A DNA stretch of 18,351 nt from JANLSE01 sp038214135 (GTDB taxonomy: Bacteria > Chloroflexota > Chloroflexia > Chloroflexales > Roseiflexaceae), in the NCBI GenBank assembly GCA_038214135.1, contig JBBQSD010000127.1, positions 1 through 18,351 of the forward strand, written 5' to 3'. Under the pieces are notes generated by a model that worked only from the letters and a program-made list of their open reading frames with translations, had not been told where the DNA came from and did not search any database. Shown one piece after another: positions 14,970 through 18,351 of this stretch; positions within the stretch are counted from its first letter, which is position 1, and every line of letters starts with the position of its first letter. The translations under genes were made by a program, and so were the position numbers.

Positions 14970-15105
14970 CCAGAGGGCACCCAAACCAAGAATCGAGAAC
15001 CAAGAACCATAGAATATAACACAATGGCTCATTGGCCGCAGCCGAGGCATGACCAACGGGCGTTAGGAAGCCAATCACATCTCTTGCGGGTCGGGTACCC
15101 TCTGG
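14970..15105. repeat. Further CCAGAGGG(T/C)ACCC copies
   Basis: CCAGAGGGCACCC (14970-14982) and, inverted, GGGTACCCTCTGG (15093-15105). Together with 13178-13190 they form a three-member family in under 2 kb. The two local copies face each other around about 110 bp that contain no recognisable gene. Confidence 0.55.
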
Positions 15106-15128
15106 GCGGGAACGGTTTCTTGCCGCCT

Positions 15129-15227
15129 GCCACGCGCAGTGGCAATAACAAAACGCGCCACGCGTAGTGGCAATTGGCCCGCAAAAACAGGCTGCAAGCA
15201 TCAAAAACGCTCGCCACGCGTAGTGGC
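15129..15227. repeat. Three GCCAC-GCGYA-GTGGC hairpins
   Basis: Perfect five-base-pair stems with five-base loops at 15129-15143, 15157-15171 and 15213-15227. Spacing is unequal (28 and 56 bp, a simple 1:2 ratio). The last hairpin ends five bases before the AAAGGA of the downstream kinase gene, so it is in the leader and could affect initiation. Confidence 0.75.
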
Positions 15228-15242
15228 ATTGAAAGGATCCCT

Positions 15243-16160
15243 ATGGCCCCACCACACGAAGTAACTATCGCCATTGAACGAGCGCTTGGTGTGAAAGCCC
15301 AGTTCAGCCCATTCACGAGTGGAACCAATCGGCGGACATATCTTGTTCGTAGCGCTGAACAGCATTGGGTGGCTCGGATCGAACCAGCGCCAGCGATCTC
15401 ATTCCAACGGGCAATTATGGCTCAGGCGCGTGCCTATGCAGCCGGGGTTCGCACACCTGTCACCATCGCCCATGATCAGATACCGACCGAGCAAGGGCCG
15501 TATCTGTGGAGTGTGGAGACATTTGTCGCTGGTGTGTCGTTTGATCACGACCAGACTGAGTCGCCACAGGCACAGGATGCTATTCGCGATCTAGGCCGCC
15601 AACTGCGTTTGCTGCATGCAGTGGAGGTTGATGCATTTGGCGATCTGCCGCCGCGCCCCTATCCGGTCTATCCGTCGTTCAGTGCCTGGGTGCAGAACAA
15701 GGCCAAACGGATCGCTCGTGCCGTTGCGCTTGCTGGTGGTGAGCCGAGCACAATTCCGTTGATCGAACAGATCTATGCACTATTGGCAACCGCGTACACG
15801 GCTGGCCCACGCTTGTGTAAAGGGGATTGTGCCGCCGATAATCTGCTTGTCGATCATACGCATGCCGTGACAATTATTGATTGGGAATGGGCACAGGGCC
15901 TTGATCCGGCAGCCGATATTGCCTTCTGGTGTAGCTATACGGAACAGGTGCAGGCTCATGAATTGCTGCTGGCGGCCTATGAGCCAGATGATCTGGCCTT
16001 GTTTCGCCGCCGTGTCGAGGCCCATCGCGTCGTCAATAGCATCGAGACCATCCATGTGTTCGATGAGCATCGCCATGCCTATGGCGCAACCGAGCGCGAG
16101 GCAGGAATTCGCACCGAATGGGAGGCACTGCGTCAGCGTGTCTGGTCTGTGCTTACATAA
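15243..16160 (+). CDS. Aminoglycoside phosphotransferase (APH)-fold kinase
   Basis: A 305-residue protein-kinase-like phosphotransferase. The catalytic loop is LCKGDCAADNLLV with Asp195 and Asn200, and the metal-binding segment is IIDWEWAQGLDP with Asp213. Most relatives read HGD at the loop; here Lys replaces the His, leaving the catalytic Asp intact. Family members phosphorylate aminoglycosides, choline, homoserine, methylthioribose and other small molecules; the substrate here is unknown. AAAGGA (15232-15237) with five bases of spacing sets the start at ATG 15243, and a repeat hairpin stands just before it. The next gene starts two bases after the TAA, so the two are very probably translated together and act on a shared path. 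Confidence 0.87.
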   Translation: MAPPHEVTIAIERALGVKAQFSPFTSGTNRRTYLVRSAEQHWVARIEPAPAISFQRAIMAQARAYAAGVRTPVTIAHDQIPTEQGPYLWSVETFVAGVSFDHDQTESPQAQDAIRDLGRQLRLLHAVEVDAFGDLPPRPYPVYPSFSAWVQNKAKRIARAVALAGGEPSTIPLIEQIYALLATAYTAGPRLCKGDCAADNLLVDHTHAVTIIDWEWAQGLDPAADIAFWCSYTEQVQAHELLLAAYEPDDLALFRRRVEAHRVVNSIETIHVFDEHRHAYGATEREAGIRTEWEALRQRVWSVLT

Positions 16161-16161
16161 C

Positions 16162-17343
16162 ATGATGGTTGCCCTACAGGTGGCAGGCGAGTTCAGTATC
16201 AGCAGCGCGTGGTATGCTGCATGGCGATTGTGGGGCCAGATATTGGGAGATTGCGCCACGACTACACCACCTAGCCTCGCATGGTATGAGGCCCGCGAGC
16301 TTGTTCTGCGGTATGGCTGGAATACCATGGCCTACCAAATCCTGAACCCTGGGATCACCCTATGGTTTTCGCATGATCGGCATGCGGTGGTTGGATATGT
16401 GTTGGCGGGTGGCTATCGGGTGGTTGCTGGTGCGCCGATTAGTGCTGAAGATGATCTTGTGGCGACGGTTGCACAGTTCGAGTCTGCTGCCAATGCGGAT
16501 CGCCAACGAGTCTGTTATTTTGGTACTCAGAACCGGATCGCTGCAATTGTTGCTGCAACTGGCCGCGCATCCCAGCTATTGCTTGGCGCACAGCCGATCT
16601 GGGATCCCAATCACTGGCCTGCAATTATTGCTCGCAAGGCTTCTCTGCGTGCTCAGATCGCCCGCGCCCGTAACAAGGGCATTCGGGTTATGGAATGGCC
16701 CAGCGATACTGCCACGAATCACCCGGAGCTGCGCCAGTGCCTTGCAGAATGGCTAGCTACGCGTGGCCTGCCATCGTTGCACTTTCTGGTTGAGCCAGAG
16801 ACACTTGCGCGTTTGCAGGATCGGCGGGTATTTGTGGCGCTGCGAGATCGTAGAGTGGCCGGGTTCCTGATAGCAACGCCGATCCCGCAGCGTAATGGCT
16901 GGTTGATTGAGCAGATCGTGCGGGGTGCCAATGCACCCAATGGCCTCGCGGAACTGCTGGTGGATAATGCCATGCAGAATCTTGCCGCAGATGGATCGAC
17001 CTATGTCACCCTCGGGCTTGCGCCACTCTCGCGGCATGCCGATGGTGCCGAGAGCACACATCCACTATGGGTACGGGCTGTTCTGCACTGGATGCGGATT
17101 CATGGGCAGCGTTTCTATAATTTTGATGGGCTCGATTCCTTCAAAGCCAAACTTCAGCCAGATTCATGGGAACCAGTGTATGCACTCACCCGCGAGCGCT
17201 GGGTTGGTGCGCGGGCGTTGTATGCGATTACTGGAGCGTTCGGTGGCGAGTCGCCAATCGTGTTTCTCTGTCGCGCATTGCTGCGGGCAGCATCCCAAGA
17301 ATGGTATTGGTTCAGGCAGCGCACCCAAGGCGTAGGGACATAG
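16162..17343 (+). CDS. DUF2156 protein (MprF C-terminal domain-like aminoacyltransferase fold)
   Basis: A 393-residue protein related to the soluble C-terminal domain of MprF, phosphatidylglycerol lysyltransferase, which moves an amino acid from aminoacyl-tRNA to a lipid. Seen: the N-terminal half with YGWNTMAYQIL and AVVGYVLAGGYRVVAGAPIS, a middle GNAT-like part, and RFYNFDGLDSFKAKLQP with SWEPVYAL near residues 317-343, which is the characteristic MprF-type ending. The N-terminal flippase with its many membrane helices is absent. ATG 16162 follows the previous stop with one base between (TAACATG); no good ribosome binding site is present, which fits coupled translation. A second ATG follows at once. 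Substrate unknown; lipid or small-molecule aminoacylation is the family-based guess. Pairing with an APH-fold kinase is notable. Confidence 0.85.
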   Translation: MMVALQVAGEFSISSAWYAAWRLWGQILGDCATTTPPSLAWYEARELVLRYGWNTMAYQILNPGITLWFSHDRHAVVGYVLAGGYRVVAGAPISAEDDLVATVAQFESAANADRQRVCYFGTQNRIAAIVAATGRASQLLLGAQPIWDPNHWPAIIARKASLRAQIARARNKGIRVMEWPSDTATNHPELRQCLAEWLATRGLPSLHFLVEPETLARLQDRRVFVALRDRRVAGFLIATPIPQRNGWLIEQIVRGANAPNGLAELLVDNAMQNLAADGSTYVTLGLAPLSRHADGAESTHPLWVRAVLHWMRIHGQRFYNFDGLDSFKAKLQPDSWEPVYALTRERWVGARALYAITGAFGGESPIVFLCRALLRAASQEWYWFRQRTQGVGT

Positions 17344-17462
17344 CGCAGATCCCGCCCCTGATATCGCATATACTGTTGCTGATATCACATACGCCCACTC
17401 TGATATGGCAATACCGGTCGGGCATATCGCATACTCTCACCCTGATACGACATAGATCTCAG
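17337..17462. repeat. 21-bp-period array, five clear units and one degenerate
   Basis: Cores CTGATATCGCATA (17358), CTGATATCACATA (17379), CTGATATGGCAAT (17400), GGCATATCGCATA (17421) and CTGATACGACATA (17442) are spaced by exactly 21 bp. A sixth, weaker unit at 17337 overlaps the preceding stop codon. ATA at unit positions 4-6 and CA at 10-11 are constant in all units, while the last eight bases vary. Conserved cores with variable spacers at a two-helical-turn period suggest a row of protein-binding sites on one DNA face. It lies upstream of the dehydrogenase gene. Confidence 0.85.
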
Positions 17463-17463
17463 C

Positions 17464-17478
17464 GCGTATTGTATACGC
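17464..17478. promoter_or_regulatory. Palindrome GCGTAT-TGT-ATACGC upstream of the dehydrogenase gene
   Basis: A perfect inverted repeat with six-base arms and a three-base centre, one base after the last 21-bp unit and 22 bases before the start codon. It contains TATTGT/GTATAC sequences that could serve as a -10 region, so it may be an operator over the promoter. Confidence 0.5.
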
Positions 17479-17500
17479 CTGCCTACAAGGAATGGAACCC

Positions 17501-18351
17501 ATGCAGCTACCAACAATCTATGTTGCAATAGCACCCACATTGGTGCAAGAACTTGAGTTAGAAGATCAGCTGGCACGCCTGCAACCATTTGCCATAATCG
17601 AGCGCTGGGAAGGGCCAGGTAATCCACCAGCGGATCTGGTTGCCGATGCGCTCAGGCGTGTGCGTGTGCTGATCACCGGATGGGGAACGCCGCCCTTAGA
17701 ATCGCTCAAACAATGGAACCAGGATGATGTTGCGGTACGACTGATTGCCCATACTGCCGGAACGGTCAAGCAGCTACTCCCGGTTGCGGCGATTGAGCGT
17801 GGCCTACTGGTGACGCATGCCAATGATTCGTTGGCCGAGGCGGTTGCCGAATTCGCCCTTGGCGCGATTATCATGGCGCGGCGCAACGCCTTTGCCGCAG
17901 CAACACGCATGCGTGCAGGGCAAGCGCTCTTACCGCTGGCAAGCCAACACGAGGTAGTCGGGAGCACGATTGGTGTGATTGGTGCCAGTGCGATTGGTCG
18001 GCGGGTACTCAAGCTGTTGGCCGCGCTTGATGCCACGTTGCTGCTCTACGATCCCTATTGCCCGCCAGCAGTCGCTGCTTCCTATGGGGCCGAACTGGTT
18101 GGGCTGCATGAATTGTTGCGGCGTAGTGCAATTGTGAGCCTGCATGCGCCGGTGACGCCGGAAACCATTGGCATGTTGGGAGCCGCTGAATTTGCCGCGA
18201 TGCAGGATGGCGCGCTGTTTGTGAATACCGCTCGTGGGCGGCTGATTGATCACGACGCGTTACTGAACGAATTACAAAAGGGCCGGATCAACGCGTTACT
18301 GGATGTCACCGACCCGGTTGAGCCACTGCCATTCGATTCACCATTCTTCCA
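17501..18351 (+). CDS. D-isomer-specific 2-hydroxyacid dehydrogenase, 3' end beyond the window
   Basis: The first 283 codons of an NAD(P)-dependent D-2-hydroxyacid dehydrogenase (SerA/phosphoglycerate-dehydrogenase-like). An N-terminal catalytic half (VLITGWGTPPL, HTAGTVKQLLP) is followed by the Rossmann motif TIGVIGASAIGRRVL, the YDPYCPP strand, SLHAPVTPETIGMLG and VNTARGRLIDHDAL, which carries the catalytic Arg; ALLDVTDPVEPLP closes the visible part. The catalytic Glu is probably near the end and the His lies beyond it. The usual GxGxxG reads GASAIG, with Ser in place of the second Gly. ATG 17501 is chosen with AAGGA at 17487-17491; an in-frame ATG at 17492 is too close to that site. The 21-bp array and palindrome just upstream are likely to control it. 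Specific substrate unknown. Confidence 0.9.
   Translation, partial: MQLPTIYVAIAPTLVQELELEDQLARLQPFAIIERWEGPGNPPADLVADALRRVRVLITGWGTPPLESLKQWNQDDVAVRLIAHTAGTVKQLLPVAAIERGLLVTHANDSLAEAVAEFALGAIIMARRNAFAAATRMRAGQALLPLASQHEVVGSTIGVIGASAIGRRVLKLLAALDATLLLYDPYCPPAVAASYGAELVGLHELLRRSAIVSLHAPVTPETIGMLGAAEFAAMQDGALFVNTARGRLIDHDALLNELQKGRINALLDVTDPVEPLPFDSPFF

Noticed and set aside
15129..15227. CRISPR array
   Set aside because: Repeats are only about 15 bp, spacing is unequal and there are no cas genes.
17337..17462. CRISPR array or protein-coding repeat in the 21-bp array
   Set aside because: Units are far too short for CRISPR. Although 21 is a multiple of three and frames are open through it, the bases conserved do not favour codon positions and no gene-like context exists.

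Overview
The window looks like a chromosomal segment from a Chloroflexota bacterium, probably class Chloroflexia. This is an inference from three things: moderately high GC, many short dispersed palindromes and tandem repeats of the kind common in that group (the GTAGAGACGCAA type, the gGGCGAAC..GTTCGCCC type, and CCCCTCTCCC..GGGAGAGGGG), and the style of the proteins, especially a very large soluble hybrid histidine kinase with an AraC output domain. No rRNA, tRNA or CRISPR array is visible.

Layout. (1) 1-1379: a 20-bp tandem repeat at the window edge, then a class I aminotransferase on +. (2) 1403-10404: a long block on the - strand. Read in its own direction it runs: sugar-binding-domain/GAF/histidine kinase/REC/REC/AraC hybrid sensor (10404-7156), a lone receiver protein with Glu in place of the phospho-acceptor Asp (6942-6571), a damaged OppD-type ABC ATPase (6559-5942), an intact OppF-type ATPase (5833-4817), a small DUF4870-like membrane protein (4820-4401), a GH4 alpha-galactosidase of the MelA type (4408-3080), a small signal-anchored protein (2962-2570) and an 8-TM membrane protein (2302-1403). 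Very short gaps and overlaps (11 nt between receiver and oppD, a GTGA overlap, an 8-nt overlap) show that the middle of this block is an operon. The context suggests a sugar-sensing, uptake and hydrolysis unit in which the sensor reads an intracellular ligand and the Opp-family transporter feeds the GH4 enzyme. The transporter is broken: the oppD frame switches at LLAD to a tail that looks like the C-terminus of an OppC/DppC permease, and no permease gene is present.

(3) 10420-18351: mostly + strand: AAC(6')-like acetyltransferase, AMP-forming acyl-CoA ligase, a methyltransferase on - that appears to be cut by an in-frame TAG, an ECHDC3-like enoyl-CoA hydratase homologue without the two catalytic glutamates, an APH-fold kinase coupled to a soluble MprF-C-terminal-like (DUF2156) protein, and a D-2-hydroxyacid dehydrogenase that runs off the right edge. 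The spaces between these genes are rich in repeats: AGGAGTC heptamer arrays placed just after stop codons, a MITE-like element with perfect 10-bp terminal inverted repeats, three GCCAC..GTGGC hairpins, and a 21-bp-period array (five to six units) in front of the dehydrogenase gene.

The observations most worth a second look are the 21-bp array with its adjoining palindrome, the oppD/permease chimera, the unusual sensor with its Glu-receiver neighbour, the interrupted methyltransferase, and the habit of heptamer repeats to abut stop codons.
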